A DNA stretch of 64,000 nucleotides from Bradyrhizobium tropiciagri (GCF_018130545.1 NZ_JAFCKF010000008.1:124001-188000), one strand, 5' to 3'. Shown: positions 1-7,889, counted from the first letter of the stretch. Notes: a model not told the origin generated them from the letters alone. Made by a program: numbers and translations.

Positions 1-453
1 GGTGACGTGGTGCAGCATCCGGATCGCGCGCAGGCCGAGATCGCGCGCCTCGATGCAGCCATCGCGCAGGCACGGGCGTTGGCGAGCGCGCATCATTATC
101 GCGTGCTGCCGCTGGAGCGGCGCGGCTTCGTGTCGGGCGACCAGAGCCTCATCAACTCGTTGCTGGCGGCAACCGGCCTGACCAATGCGGCCGACGAACT
201 CGGCCTCGGCGCCGGCGGGTTTGCCTCGCTCGAGGCGATCGTGAAGCTGCGGCCGGATTTCATCCTGGTGTCGGAGGCCGGCGATCGCGCCGAGGATGAG
301 GGCCGCGCCTTCCTGCTGCATCCGGCGCTGGAGCGATTCTATCCGGACAGCAAGCGCATCGTGCTGCCCGAGCGGCTCACGGTGTGCGGCGGCGTCATGC
401 TGGCGGACGCGCTGGATCGGTTGACGGAGGAGCTCAAGCGAGTGACGCGGTAA
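1..453 (+). CDS. ABC transporter substrate-binding protein (BtuF/siderophore type), C-terminal part
   Basis: The open frame runs in from the left edge, so only the last ~150 residues are visible; the GTG at position 7 is probably not the real start. The segment reads as the second lobe of a periplasmic helical-backbone binding protein: a strand-turn around PLERRGFVSGDQSLINSLL, the NAADELG...G...SLEAIVKLRPDFIL segment typical of BtuF/FecB/FepB-like proteins, and a terminal helix. Such proteins deliver cobalamin, heme or ferric siderophores to an inner-membrane ABC permease. The substrate cannot be told from this part, and the permease genes, if present, lie outside the window. The family assignment is good; the ligand is unknown. 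Confidence 0.75.
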   Translation, partial: GDVVQHPDRAQAEIARLDAAIAQARALASAHHYRVLPLERRGFVSGDQSLINSLLAATGLTNAADELGLGAGGFASLEAIVKLRPDFILVSEAGDRAEDEGRAFLLHPALERFYPDSKRIVLPERLTVCGGVMLADALDRLTEELKRVTR

Positions 454-460
454 CGTAATC

Positions 461-590
461 CGTCATCCTGAGGTGCGAGCACGTGCGAGCCTCGAAGGAT
501 GCATGGCCCGGACGTTTCCAAGTATTCGCGTAGGGAGCGGAGCCGTCGCCCTTCGAGGCTCACCGAAGGGGCGAGCACCTCAGGGCGACG
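461..590. repeat. Intergenic palindromic repeat, CCTGAGG/CCTCAGG type
   Basis: Begins with GTCATCCTGAGGTGCGAGCA and ends with GAGCACCTCAGGGCGACGG, with inner CTTCGAGG/CCTCGAAGG segments, so the whole unit folds on itself. Related units lie at 1760-1921 and 50876-50978. It fills the space between the binding-protein gene and the convergent persulfide dioxygenase gene. Confidence 0.7.
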
Positions 591-619
591 GTGAGATACG
601 TGCGCTTGCGGCTACACGA

Positions 620-1660
620 CTATCCCAACACCACCGGCCCGCCGGCCTTCTTCCAGGCGTCGATGCCGCCCTCGATATGGGCGGTGTTCGCAAGCCCTGC
701 CTTCTTCGCGGCAGCCACCGCCATCGCCGAGCGTTCACCGAACGCGCAGAAGAACACCACGCGGCGGCCGGTTGCGGCGGCGACTTCGCGCAGCATGCCG
801 CCGGGCTGCAGGCCGGCGCCGATTCCCGGATAGGGCGCGTGCAACGCGCCCGCGAGCGTGCCGTGCTTGGCGCGCTCAGCGCTCTCGCGCAAATCGACCA
901 GCAGGATATCGGGCCGCCCGAGGCTTGAGATCGCGTCGCGCGCGCTGAGCGAGAGGCCTTCTTTCGCGAGCTCGTCCTGGTGCAGGCCGACATGCATGTT
1001 GGCGGGCACCACGACGTCCATCAGCTTCGGGTTCGGCAGGTTGAGGTTGTTCATCAGCTCGACATAGTCGTCGATCGACTTCACCTGCAGCCGCGGATTG
1101 TAGCGCTTCTCCTCACCGATGGTGGAGACGGTGTCGCCCTTGTAGTCATGCGCGGGGAACACCATCGTTTCCTCGGGCAGCCTCAAGAGGCGGTTGAAGA
1201 TCGAATCATACTGCGCCCGCGCGCTGCCGTTCTGGAAATCGGTGCGGCCGGTGCCGCGGATCAACAGCGTGTCGCCGGTGAAGACGCGGTCACCCATCAG
1301 ATAGCTGTAGGAATCGTCGGTGTGGCCGGGCGTATACATCGCCTCGAGGCAGAGGCCCTCGATCGTCACTTTGTCGCCGTCAGAGACACGCATCGAGACC
1401 ACGTCGGCCTTGCTCTGCTCGCCCATGATGGTGATGCACTGGGTGCGGTCACGCAGCTCGCCGAGGCCGGTGACGTGATCGGCATGCAGATGGGTATCGA
1501 CGGCTTTCACCAGCCTGAGGTCGAGTTCCTGCAGCAGCTTGCAGTAGCGGTCGGCCTTCTCGAGCACGGGATCGAGGATCAGCGCCTCGCCGCCGGCACG
1601 GCTCGCGAGCAGGTAGCTGTAGGTACCGGACACGCTGTCGAAGAGCTGGCGAAAGATCAT
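620..1660 (-). CDS. Persulfide dioxygenase-rhodanese fusion (ETHE1-like MBL fold)
   Basis: Predicted to oxidise glutathione persulfide or similar persulfides to sulfite with O2, with a C-terminal sulfurtransferase domain. Residues 1-240 form a metallo-beta-lactamase domain with HLHADH at 57-62, PGH at 111-113 (His113), Asp130 in FTGDTLLIRG and His171 in FPAHDY, the iron-binding pattern of ETHE1-type dioxygenases. Residues ~245-346 are a rhodanese domain with active-site loop CAFGERS (Cys305). The gene follows the sox/dsrE genes on the same strand but after a 285-bp gap with its own promoter. It could handle sulfane sulfur made by Sox. Fold and fusion are clear; the persulfide dioxygenase assignment rests on the motif pattern and on context. 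Confidence 0.88.
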   Translation of the reverse strand: MIFRQLFDSVSGTYSYLLASRAGGEALILDPVLEKADRYCKLLQELDLRLVKAVDTHLHADHVTGLGELRDRTQCITIMGEQSKADVVSMRVSDGDKVTIEGLCLEAMYTPGHTDDSYSYLMGDRVFTGDTLLIRGTGRTDFQNGSARAQYDSIFNRLLRLPEETMVFPAHDYKGDTVSTIGEEKRYNPRLQVKSIDDYVELMNNLNLPNPKLMDVVVPANMHVGLHQDELAKEGLSLSARDAISSLGRPDILLVDLRESAERAKHGTLAGALHAPYPGIGAGLQPGGMLREVAAATGRRVVFFCAFGERSAMAVAAAKKAGLANTAHIEGGIDAWKKAGGPVVLG

Positions 1661-1691
1661 GGCGGCTTACCTGTTCTCCGGGTCGAGTCGC

Positions 1692-1727
1692 ATGGAGGAT
1701 ATTATTCCATAGATAGGGTCGATTCAA
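1692..1727 (-). promoter_or_regulatory. Promoter with dyad over the -10 box, upstream of the persulfide dioxygenase gene
   Basis: On the minus strand TTGAAT (1727-1722), a 17-bp spacer and TAATAT (1704-1699) make a good sigma70 promoter about 40 bp before the start codon. A dyad ATGGA-N9-TCCAT (1692-1710) is centred on the -10 box, where a repressor would block RNA polymerase. ArsR-family sulfur sensors (BigR/SqrR) control such dioxygenases in related bacteria, but no regulator gene is present here, so the partner is inference. Confidence 0.6.
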
Positions 1728-1759
1728 AGCAAATCCATCCCCGGAGACCAATCCCTGAC

Positions 1760-1921
1760 CGTCACCCCCGCGCAACGGCTTTGCCGTTGTCGCTGGAGGA
1801 GCCGCGAAGCGGCGTCTCAAAGGGTCGAGCGCCCGGCTTTTTCAGGGAGGGGGATTGGCGTGCGGAAGCAATGGGGCCGTGCATCCTTCGAGACGCCGCT
1901 TCGCGGCTCCTCAGGATGACG
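1760..1921. repeat. Intergenic inverted repeat with perfect 23-bp arms
   Basis: The segment 1796-1818 and its exact reverse complement 1890-1912 are 23 bp each, and each arm also contains its own small hairpin (GCCGC/GCGGC). The unit ends in CTCAGGATGAC, the same end as in the repeat at 461-590. It separates the second dsrE gene from the persulfide dioxygenase gene. Confidence 0.7.
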
Positions 1922-1945
1922 GGTTGTGCTCTGCACCTTGGAGGC

Positions 1946-2389
1946 CTACGGCCTCACGTAACTCCAGCCCTGCTCCTGCAGCTCCATCAGATGCACCACA
2001 CCCGACGGTACGATGGTGGCGTCGGGGACGACGGAGATGGCGTGGCCTTCGGCCTTCTCCATGCCCTGCTTGGTGTTGTTGCAGGCGGAGAACTGGATCT
2101 TGCCGGGGAAGACGTAATCCTTGAGCCGCTTGATGCGCTCCTGCACCGGCGAGGTGTCGCTGCGCAGCATGTGCAGGCCGGGGCCGTAGGTGACGATGTC
2201 GATCTCCACGTCCTCGTTTTTGGCGCGGTAATATTCGATCACGTTGGTCGCGTTGTTGAGCGCGAGATTCATGACCTGCGGGTCGTTCTGGTCGACCTGG
2301 ATCGCGATGCGGTGCGGCTTGTCGGTGGCGAGTGCGCTCGCGATAAAGGCAAGCGAAAGCAGCGCGGCGGCGGCGAGACGGCGAAGCAT
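1946..2389 (-). CDS. Exported DsrE-family sulfur-trafficking protein (second copy)
   Basis: 147 residues with a signal peptide (cleavage likely after ...ASALA, residue ~21) and a single DsrE/DsrF-like domain: HRIAIQVDQNDPQVMNLALNN...NVIEYYR, then VEIDIVTYGPGLHML. Cytoplasmic DsrE/TusD proteins carry persulfide on a conserved Cys; here FSACNNTK (Cys ~103) sits at the expected position. Predicted periplasmic. It starts 8 bp after the related gene upstream and ends the sox transcription unit. Likely carries or binds sulfane sulfur from Sox; the exact substrate is unknown. Confidence 0.8.
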   Translation of the reverse strand: MLRRLAAAALLSLAFIASALATDKPHRIAIQVDQNDPQVMNLALNNATNVIEYYRAKNEDVEIDIVTYGPGLHMLRSDTSPVQERIKRLKDYVFPGKIQFSACNNTKQGMEKAEGHAISVVPDATIVPSGVVHLMELQEQGWSYVRP

Positions 2390-2397
2390 GGGGACTC

Positions 2398-2853
2398 CTA
2401 GGGGCGGACCAGTGTGTAGCCGTTCTCGGTCAGCAGCAAAATCTGCGCAACGCCGACCTGCACGGGAGTTGCAGCGGCGATGTAGTCCGGCCGCTTGCCG
2501 GTGTCGCGCTCGATGGTGTCGACGGTGTTGAGGCAGATGTCGACCCGCGCGCCCTGCGCGACCAGGCTCTCGACCAGCTTGCGGTTTGGGTTGTCGGGCT
2601 TGAGCAGCTCAATGCCGGGGCCGAAGGTGACGATCTCGACCGCGACCTTGTCGGGGTCGTAGTGCTTCATCAGATTGTTGGCGACGCTGATGACGAGGCC
2701 TTGCTTCTTCGGGTCATTGTCGGAGAGCTGCAGCACGACCTTGTGCTCGGCGAACGGCTTGTCCTGCAATGGTGCCAGCTGGGCGCGAGCGAGCGGCGTC
2801 GCAAGCGCGATCGCCGCAAGGCCGAACGCCGCGATCAGCGCGCGCCGCATCAT
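2398..2853 (-). CDS. Exported DsrE-family sulfur-trafficking protein (first copy)
   Basis: 151 residues with a signal peptide ending near ...PLARAQ (residue ~25). The body follows the same DsrE pattern as the next gene: KVVLQLSDNDPKKQGLVISVANNL, VEIVTFGPGIELL, then VDICLNTVDT with a Cys at the DsrE persulfide position. The start codon overlaps the soxB stop by 4 bp (ATGA), so it is translationally coupled to soxB. Two diverged tandem copies in one operon suggest a hetero-oligomer or a relay. Family is clear, role inferred from the neighbours. Confidence 0.82.
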   Translation of the reverse strand: MMRRALIAAFGLAAIALATPLARAQLAPLQDKPFAEHKVVLQLSDNDPKKQGLVISVANNLMKHYDPDKVAVEIVTFGPGIELLKPDNPNRKLVESLVAQGARVDICLNTVDTIERDTGKRPDYIAAATPVQVGVAQILLLTENGYTLVRP

Positions 2854-4598
2854 CCGTGCCTCGCAATGCCCAGATTGTCGTCGACACCTTTCAGCGTCAC
2901 GCCGGGCTCGTCGCGGTTCGGCGGCCGGCCGGCGCGCAGATGTTTGGCCACCACATCCCAGATCGGCGCGCCGCTTTGCTGGTTGACCGAGGCCCAGCCC
3001 GCGACCTTGTAGTGCTTGCCGGCTTCGACATGCTTGCCGTTGCCGAACTTCAGCTCGGAAATGCGCTTGCCGACGCTCTCGCCGGGCGTGCAGGTGTAGG
3101 CGAGGCCGCCGACACGGACCATGTCGCCGCCCTGCTGATAATAGGGATCGGTGTTGAAGAGGTTATCGCAGACGTCTTCCAGCACATCCTTGATCTGGCT
3201 GCCGGTCATCGTCGCGACGTAGGTCTCGGGATAGGTGATCGCGGTTTCCGACAGCACGTCTTCCATCGTGATCGGCTGGCCGGCGAGCGTGGTGAGGCCC
3301 CAGCGGAAACCGGGCGACAGCGCGATCTCGGCGTTGAGCTCGTTCAGCAGCGCATCGCAGATCAGCTGGTCGACGGTGCCGGAGAAATTACCGCGGCGGT
3401 AAAGCAGGCGATCGGCGGTGCCGAGCTTGTCGCTCCACTCGTCGACATGCGGGTCGCGCATCTTGTCGATCAGCGCCTGCATCGCCGGATCGGGCTTCAA
3501 CAGCTCGGCGAAAACAGGCAGCAGGCGGTAGCGGACATTGGCGACCTTGCCTTTGGTAAGGTCGAGATCGAGCACGCCGATGAACTTGCCGTTGGAGCCG
3601 GCATTGGTGACCAGCGTGACGCCGCCGGCATTGGTCACCGTGATCGGAATCGGGATCGCGTCATGGGTGTGGCCGCCCAGGATGACGTCGATGCCGGTAA
3701 CGCGGCTGGCAAGCTTGAGGTCGACATCCATGCCGTTATGCGACAGCAGGATCACCGCCTCGACCTTGTCGTCATTGCGGTGGCCGTCAACGAGCTTCTG
3801 CAGTTCCTCGTCGCGGATGCCGAATTTCCAGTCCGGCGTGAAGCGCTTGGGATGGGCGATCGGCACGTAGGGGAAGGCCTGGCCGATGATCGCGACGCGA
3901 TGGCCGCCGATCTCCTTGATGATCGACGGCTTGAACACCCGCCCCGAGGCCGGATCGAACGCCTTGGCGTCGTTGAACGCGGCTTCCTCGGTCAGGAACA
4001 CGTTCTGCGCCAGAAACTCGCCCTTGAAGCGCGAGAGATTGTCGCGCAGCACCTGCTCGCCATAGGTGAATTCCCAGTGCCCGGTCATCGCCTCGATGCC
4101 GAGCAGATTGGCGGCCTCGACCATGTCGGCGCCGTTCATGGCGTTGGCAAGGCCTGAGCCCTGCCAGAGGTCGCCACCGTCGAGCAGGATCGAGCGCTTC
4201 TCGCCGACGTCGGCGCGCAGCTTGTCGACCAGCGTCTTCAGATGGGCAAAGCCGCCGAGCCGGCCGAAGCGGCCGGCCGCCTTTTCGAACTCGACGCAGG
4301 TGAAGGCATAGGCGTCGGCGCTGTCGGGCCGGATGCCGAAGCGGTCGAGGAACGCCTTGCCGACCAGGTGCGGCGGCTGGCCGGCCATCGCGCCGACGCC
4401 GATATTGACGCTGGATTCGCGAAAGAACACCGGCTTCAGCTGCGCATGCGTATCGGTCATGTGCAGGATGCGGGCGTTGCCGAAGCGTTCGAGGTCGTAG
4501 ACGCTCGCGGTATCGGCACCGCGCGCGAGGCGGGGCAGGCCGGCCACAAGCGTCGCGGCGGCCGAAGCTCTCAGGAAATCCCGGCGGCGGATGATCAT
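2850..4598 (-). CDS. soxB: Thiosulfohydrolase SoxB
   Basis: 582 residues from the ATG at 4598; the frame stays open further upstream but that stretch overlaps the preceding gene and is not protein-like. SoxB is a dimanganese enzyme that hydrolyses sulfate from SoxY-bound S-thiosulfonate in the periplasm. A twin-arginine signal (RRRDFLRASAAA, residues 4-15) is followed by the 5'-nucleotidase-like metallophosphoesterase fold: HMTDTHAQL (Asp49, His51), LLDGGDLWQGSG, LSHNGMDVD and GGHTHD metal sites, then a C-terminal 5'-nucleotidase domain. The gene begins 34 bp after the SoxXA-binding-protein gene and overlaps dsrE downstream. Length and motifs match SoxB fully. Confidence 0.96.
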   Translation of the reverse strand: MIIRRRDFLRASAAATLVAGLPRLARGADTASVYDLERFGNARILHMTDTHAQLKPVFFRESSVNIGVGAMAGQPPHLVGKAFLDRFGIRPDSADAYAFTCVEFEKAAGRFGRLGGFAHLKTLVDKLRADVGEKRSILLDGGDLWQGSGLANAMNGADMVEAANLLGIEAMTGHWEFTYGEQVLRDNLSRFKGEFLAQNVFLTEEAAFNDAKAFDPASGRVFKPSIIKEIGGHRVAIIGQAFPYVPIAHPKRFTPDWKFGIRDEELQKLVDGHRNDDKVEAVILLSHNGMDVDLKLASRVTGIDVILGGHTHDAIPIPITVTNAGGVTLVTNAGSNGKFIGVLDLDLTKGKVANVRYRLLPVFAELLKPDPAMQALIDKMRDPHVDEWSDKLGTADRLLYRRGNFSGTVDQLICDALLNELNAEIALSPGFRWGLTTLAGQPITMEDVLSETAITYPETYVATMTGSQIKDVLEDVCDNLFNTDPYYQQGGDMVRVGGLAYTCTPGESVGKRISELKFGNGKHVEAGKHYKVAGWASVNQQSGAPIWDVVAKHLRAGRPPNRDEPGVTLKGVDDNLGIARHG

Positions 4599-4632
4599 CA
4601 CTCTCTCCGCGCGGCCCCTGGCCAGCGCGCCT

Positions 4633-4947
4633 TTAACGAACTTCCATGTCCTTCCAGCGTTCCTTTTCGCTGGTGGCCTGGAAGATCGATGCCTTTGCCA
4701 GTGCCTCGGCCTCCTTGGCCTGGGCGACTGCGGTGTCGAAATCACCAGCCTCACCGGCCTTTTTTGCGGCGGCGAGCGTCGAGGCCGTCGTGGTCCACTG
4801 GTTGCGCAGAGAGCCTGCTTCCTTGTTGGCGGCTTCAGCCGCGGCATAGGCCGCCTTGTAGTCGGCCTCGGAAGCGGCAAGGGCGGCGGGTGCGGTCGCG
4901 ATCAGCAGGGCGGAAGCGGCGAAAATCGCTTTCATCACAGCGCTCAT
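4633..4947 (-). CDS. Small exported SoxXA-binding-like protein (SoxK type)
   Basis: 104 residues: MSAVMKAIFAASALL begins a signal peptide cleaved near ...PAALAAS, followed by one Ala/Lys/Glu-rich helical segment (EADYKAAYAAAEAANKEAG...) that looks coiled-coil. Small proteins of this kind between soxA and soxB in other bacteria bind SoxXA and raise its activity; position and character fit that role. The start overlaps the soxA stop by 4 bp (ATGA); a second in-frame ATG at 4935 is possible. Assignment depends on position more than on motifs. Confidence 0.7.
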   Translation of the reverse strand: MSAVMKAIFAASALLIATAPAALAASEADYKAAYAAAEAANKEAGSLRNQWTTTASTLAAAKKAGEAGDFDTAVAQAKEAEALAKASIFQATSEKERWKDMEVR

Positions 4948-5795
4948 GGCCGTGCTCCCGGACCCGAAATCGGCAGCCCGTTGCTGACATAGGACAAATA
5001 ATATTCGAGGTTGCGGTACTCGTCGTCCTGCGGATTGAGCGGCACGCCGCGGATCTGGCTGTTGCAGGTGGTGAAGCGGCGGCTGGTGGTGCCCATGCCC
5101 GACCATTCCGAGCGGTAGATCGGCATTGCGTTCAGGATGCCGAGCGCCGGCGCCAGCACCTCGGCGCGGATCCGCTCGCCCGGGCTCTGGATGTGGCAGG
5201 TGGCGCAGGAGAAATTGAGCTGGCCGCGGCGGGTGTAGAAATATTCCTTGCCCTTCTGGTAGGCCTCCAGCGCGCGCGGATCGTTCGGGATCTTGATGTC
5301 CATCGGCTTGCCGCGCGAGGTGAAGGCCATGTAGGCGGTCAGCGCCGCCATGTCGTCCTTCACATAGGAGAACGGCGCCTCGCCATTGGCCTCGCGGCAG
5401 CGGTTGAGCGCGAGCTCGAGCGTGACGACCTTGCCTTCCTTCTCGTCGAAATAGGGATAGTTCTGGCGGATGCCGATGCCCTTGTTCGGGAAGCAGTCGG
5501 CGTAAGTCTTGCCGTTCTTGAACGGCGTCGAGAACATTTCCTTGCCGGCTTCGAGCGAGAACTCGTAGGGCGGAAACTGCTCCTTCTCTTCCCACTGCTT
5601 ATGCAGGTCCTCATTCATCGAATAGGGACCGTTGACGAAATCCTCGAGCTTCAGCTTGGGGAATTTGCTGGTGAAGAACTTCTGAAACGCGGCCTTGTCG
5701 GCAGCGGGATCGACGCTCTCGGCCGCGCGCGCGGCCGGCGCAAGCGCCAGCATGCCGAGCGCAAGCGTCGCGATTGCTACGAAGCGCCGCGTCAT
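4944..5795 (-). CDS. soxA: L-cysteine S-thiosulfotransferase subunit SoxA (single-heme form)
   Basis: 283 residues with a signal peptide (cleavage near ARAAE, ~25). SoxA with SoxX couples thiosulfate oxidatively to the SoxY carrier Cys. One c-type heme site is present, CATCH at 197-201. The N-terminal heme of di-heme SoxA is missing: its place holds Cys101 (TYADCFPN) and Cys133 (LNRCREANG), which can form the structural disulfide known for mono-heme SoxA. The conserved catalytic heme-ligand Cys is at 244 in TTCNSQIRG. The start overlaps soxZ by 4 bp. Recognition is secure. Confidence 0.95.
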   Translation of the reverse strand: MTRRFVAIATLALGMLALAPAARAAESVDPAADKAAFQKFFTSKFPKLKLEDFVNGPYSMNEDLHKQWEEKEQFPPYEFSLEAGKEMFSTPFKNGKTYADCFPNKGIGIRQNYPYFDEKEGKVVTLELALNRCREANGEAPFSYVKDDMAALTAYMAFTSRGKPMDIKIPNDPRALEAYQKGKEYFYTRRGQLNFSCATCHIQSPGERIRAEVLAPALGILNAMPIYRSEWSGMGTTSRRFTTCNSQIRGVPLNPQDDEYRNLEYYLSYVSNGLPISGPGARP

Positions 5796-6103
5796 TGAAT
5801 CTTCGCCGTGGTGGTGTCGGTCGCGCCCTTGTTGTCGACCCAGCTGACTTTCAGGTCGTCGCCCTTCTTGCCGCCCTTGAAGGCGAACTTGACGTAGGGG
5901 TCCTTCGACACGCCGCCGCCCCAGTCGGCGACGAATACCGGCTTGCCGTCATACTCGAAGGTCAGCACCTGGATGAAATGCGGCGGGATGATCTCGCCCT
6001 TGGCGTCCTTGACGAAGCCGGAATCCATCGGATGCTGGATCAGCGCCTGCACCTCGGTGGTGTCGCCGTTTGAGGTGGCGCGCACGCGAATGCTCGATGC
6101 CAT
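5792..6103 (-). CDS. soxZ: Sulfur carrier complex subunit SoxZ
   Basis: 103 residues, no signal peptide; SoxZ is exported together with SoxY by the Tat signal of SoxY. Immunoglobulin-like fold with the family pattern IRVRATSNGDTTEVQALIQHPM...G...IPPHFIQVLTFEYDGKPV, and the YVKFAFK strand near the end. Lies 21 bp after soxY and overlaps soxA by 4 bp. The SoxYZ heterodimer carries the sulfur intermediates through the cycle. Confidence 0.95.
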   Translation of the reverse strand: MASSIRVRATSNGDTTEVQALIQHPMDSGFVKDAKGEIIPPHFIQVLTFEYDGKPVFVADWGGGVSKDPYVKFAFKGGKKGDDLKVSWVDNKGATDTTTAKIQ

Positions 6104-6124
6104 CGCTTTTTTTCCTTTTTTAGC

Positions 6125-6619
6125 TCAGCCGCCGCAGCCGCCGACGGTGACCTTGATTTCCTTCTGGGCGCTGTAGAGCTTGCCGCCGGCCTCGACGATC
6201 ACGGTGACGTTGCTGGTCTTGGCCATCTTGATGCGGTTGGCGACGCTCGGCAGCGTGCCGGCCGGAATCTTGTACGATGCGATCAGCGAGATCGGGTTCT
6301 CGCTCACCAGGAACGAGATCGAGGTGACGTCTGCCAGCGTCGTGGTGGCGGAGATCGGCACCACCGCGCCGTTCTCGGCGATCTCGGGCGCGTCCATCTT
6401 GACCTTGTCCGAGGGCTCGGCGGTCTTGCCGTAGAGCGCCTTGATCGCGTCGGCCTCGTTCTTCTGCTTGAACGCCTCTTCCGGATATTTGTCGTTGGCG
6501 GCGGCGAGCGCCTGCGGCACGTCGAACGGAATGACGCCAAGGCCGATCAGTGCGGCGACACCCGCGCCCTTCAGCAGCAGACGGCGCGTTCCGGAAAATT
6601 CGCTGGTCGTGATGTTCAT
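6125..6619 (-). CDS. soxY: Sulfur carrier protein SoxY
   Basis: 164 residues. The N-terminus has a Tat-type signal (TRRLLLKGAGVAALIGLG, residues 11-28). The body is the SoxY domain, and the chain ends in the swinging-arm motif VGGCGG with Cys162 as the covalent sulfur carrier. Preceded by soxX (28 bp) and followed by soxZ (21 bp). Motif and context make the call certain. Confidence 0.96.
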   Translation of the reverse strand: MNITTSEFSGTRRLLLKGAGVAALIGLGVIPFDVPQALAAANDKYPEEAFKQKNEADAIKALYGKTAEPSDKVKMDAPEIAENGAVVPISATTTLADVTSISFLVSENPISLIASYKIPAGTLPSVANRIKMAKTSNVTVIVEAGGKLYSAQKEIKVTVGGCGG

Positions 6620-6647
6620 CGAAAAACTCTCCTCAAGCGGTGCGGCG

Positions 6648-6995
6648 TCACAGCGTCTGCAGGAAGTCCACCACCGCGTTGATTTCCTTCTCGCTCAAAA
6701 TCCGGTTTCGTCCGAACGGCGGCATCACGGTCTGCGGGTTGCGCTTGGTCTCGTCGGTCACGATCGCGATCAGCTCGTCGCGGCTGTATTTCGCCTTGAG
6801 GCCGGTCAACTCGGGGCCGATGCTGCCGGGCAGTTCGCCGCCCTTGATGACATGGCAGGTCAGGCAATTGCCCTTGCCGCGGTCAAAGGCGAGCTTTTGG
6901 CCCTCGGCGGCGGATTGGGCCTGCGCGGGCGCGGCCATGGCGATGCCTGCCAGCAGCGCCAGAACGAAGGCTGGCTTAACGAAAGTGGCGATCAA
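6648..6995 (-). CDS. soxX: Sulfur-oxidation cytochrome c SoxX
   Basis: About 115 residues if started at the TTG at 6995, which places a hydrophobic signal peptide at the very N-terminus (FVKPAFVLALLAGIAMAAPAQAQ split near residue 27) with GGGAAA-like purines (GGGAAACG) just upstream. The frame stays open to 7151 but the added residues are not signal-like. Heme site CLTCH at 44-48; axial Met91 in TVMPPFGRN. SoxX accepts electrons from SoxA. First gene of the sox unit; a TATATT element lies ~40 bp before the start but no convincing -35 was found. Function secure, start uncertain. Confidence 0.9.
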   Translation of the reverse strand: MIATFVKPAFVLALLAGIAMAAPAQAQSAAEGQKLAFDRGKGNCLTCHVIKGGELPGSIGPELTGLKAKYSRDELIAIVTDETKRNPQTVMPPFGRNRILSEKEINAVVDFLQTL

Positions 6996-7199
6996 GGACG
7001 TTTCCCGGGCTTCAATCTCGATGATCCCATCGCAATATAAAGAGTGGAAAGCACAAAGGCCATCGGCTGGCAACACGGAGAATAGGCGCGTTGCGACGGG
7101 GTTAATGGAAGCGTGGCGGTCCGGAACTGGAGTGTCTCCTGCGCCTTCCATCTGTCATGTTGGTGCGGTTGAGTGCGGTTGAGGCGTAAGGAGAGCGCG

Positions 7200-7889
7200 G
7201 TGGCGGAGTTTGTGGTGGAGTTCGGCAAGGACGGCAGGCCGGTCGAGGCGGACGGGCGGCTCGACGCGGCAGCCTTCCACCGCAATCACCAGCCGATCTG
7301 GGCGGTGCTGAAGAATTACCTCGCCGGTCAGTCCGGCGACGTGCTGGAGGCCGGCAGCGGTACCGGCCAGCATGTCGTCTATTTCGCCGGCCAGACCCCC
7401 GACATCATCTGGTGGCCGAGCGACCTCCATGCCGCGCATCTGCGCAGCATCGAGGCCTGGCGTGCGCATGCCGGCCTTGCCAACATCCGGCCGCCGCAGC
7501 CGATCGATCTGTCCGATCCCGCCTGGTCGCCCGCGCCGTCGGACGGCAAAGATCCGGACAAACTGCTCGCGATCTTCTGCGCCAATGTGATCCACATCGC
7601 GCCGTGGCGCGTGGCCGAGGGCCTGTTCGCCGGCGCCTCCAGGCATCTGCGCGCCGATGGCCGGCTGTTCCTCTACGGCCCGTTCAAGCGCGGCGGCAAG
7701 CACACCGCGCTCAGCAATGCGGTGTTCGACACCTCGCTGCGCGAGCGCGACGCCGAATGGGGTGTGCGCGATATCGCCGATGTCGAGGCGCTTGCCGAGC
7801 TCGTCGGGTTGAAGCTCGGCGGCACGTTCGAGATGCCGGCCAACAACATGATCCTGATGTTTGTGCGGAAGGATGCGGGTGAAGCATGA
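7200..7889 (+). CDS. DUF938 SAM-dependent methyltransferase-like protein
   Basis: 229 residues from the GTG at 7200, chosen because AAGGAG lies 7 bp upstream; an in-frame start at 7173 is less likely. Rossmann methyltransferase pattern: VLEAGSGTGQH at ~40-50 (SAM motif I), IIWWPSDLH (motif II), then FCANVIHIAPW and the LYGPFKRGG loop characteristic of DUF938. Substrate unknown. Divergent from the sox genes, with which it shares a ~200-bp spacer. Its TGA stop falls inside the first hairpin of the repeat at 7883. Confidence 0.85.
   Translation: MAEFVVEFGKDGRPVEADGRLDAAAFHRNHQPIWAVLKNYLAGQSGDVLEAGSGTGQHVVYFAGQTPDIIWWPSDLHAAHLRSIEAWRAHAGLANIRPPQPIDLSDPAWSPAPSDGKDPDKLLAIFCANVIHIAPWRVAEGLFAGASRHLRADGRLFLYGPFKRGGKHTALSNAVFDTSLRERDAEWGVRDIADVEALAELVGLKLGGTFEMPANNMILMFVRKDAGEA

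Noticed and set aside
980-2401. Long plus-strand open frame (473 codons)
   Set aside because: Runs antisense to the dioxygenase and dsrE genes; translation is His/Val/Ala/Asp-rich without any domain, the usual antisense shadow in high-GC DNA.
2769-4157. Long plus-strand open frame (462 codons)
   Set aside because: Antisense shadow of soxB; no motif and no ribosome binding site.
4599-4880. N-terminal extension of SoxB
   Set aside because: Overlaps the SoxXA-binding-like gene in another frame and is Arg/Pro-rich nonsense; the Tat signal starts at 4598.
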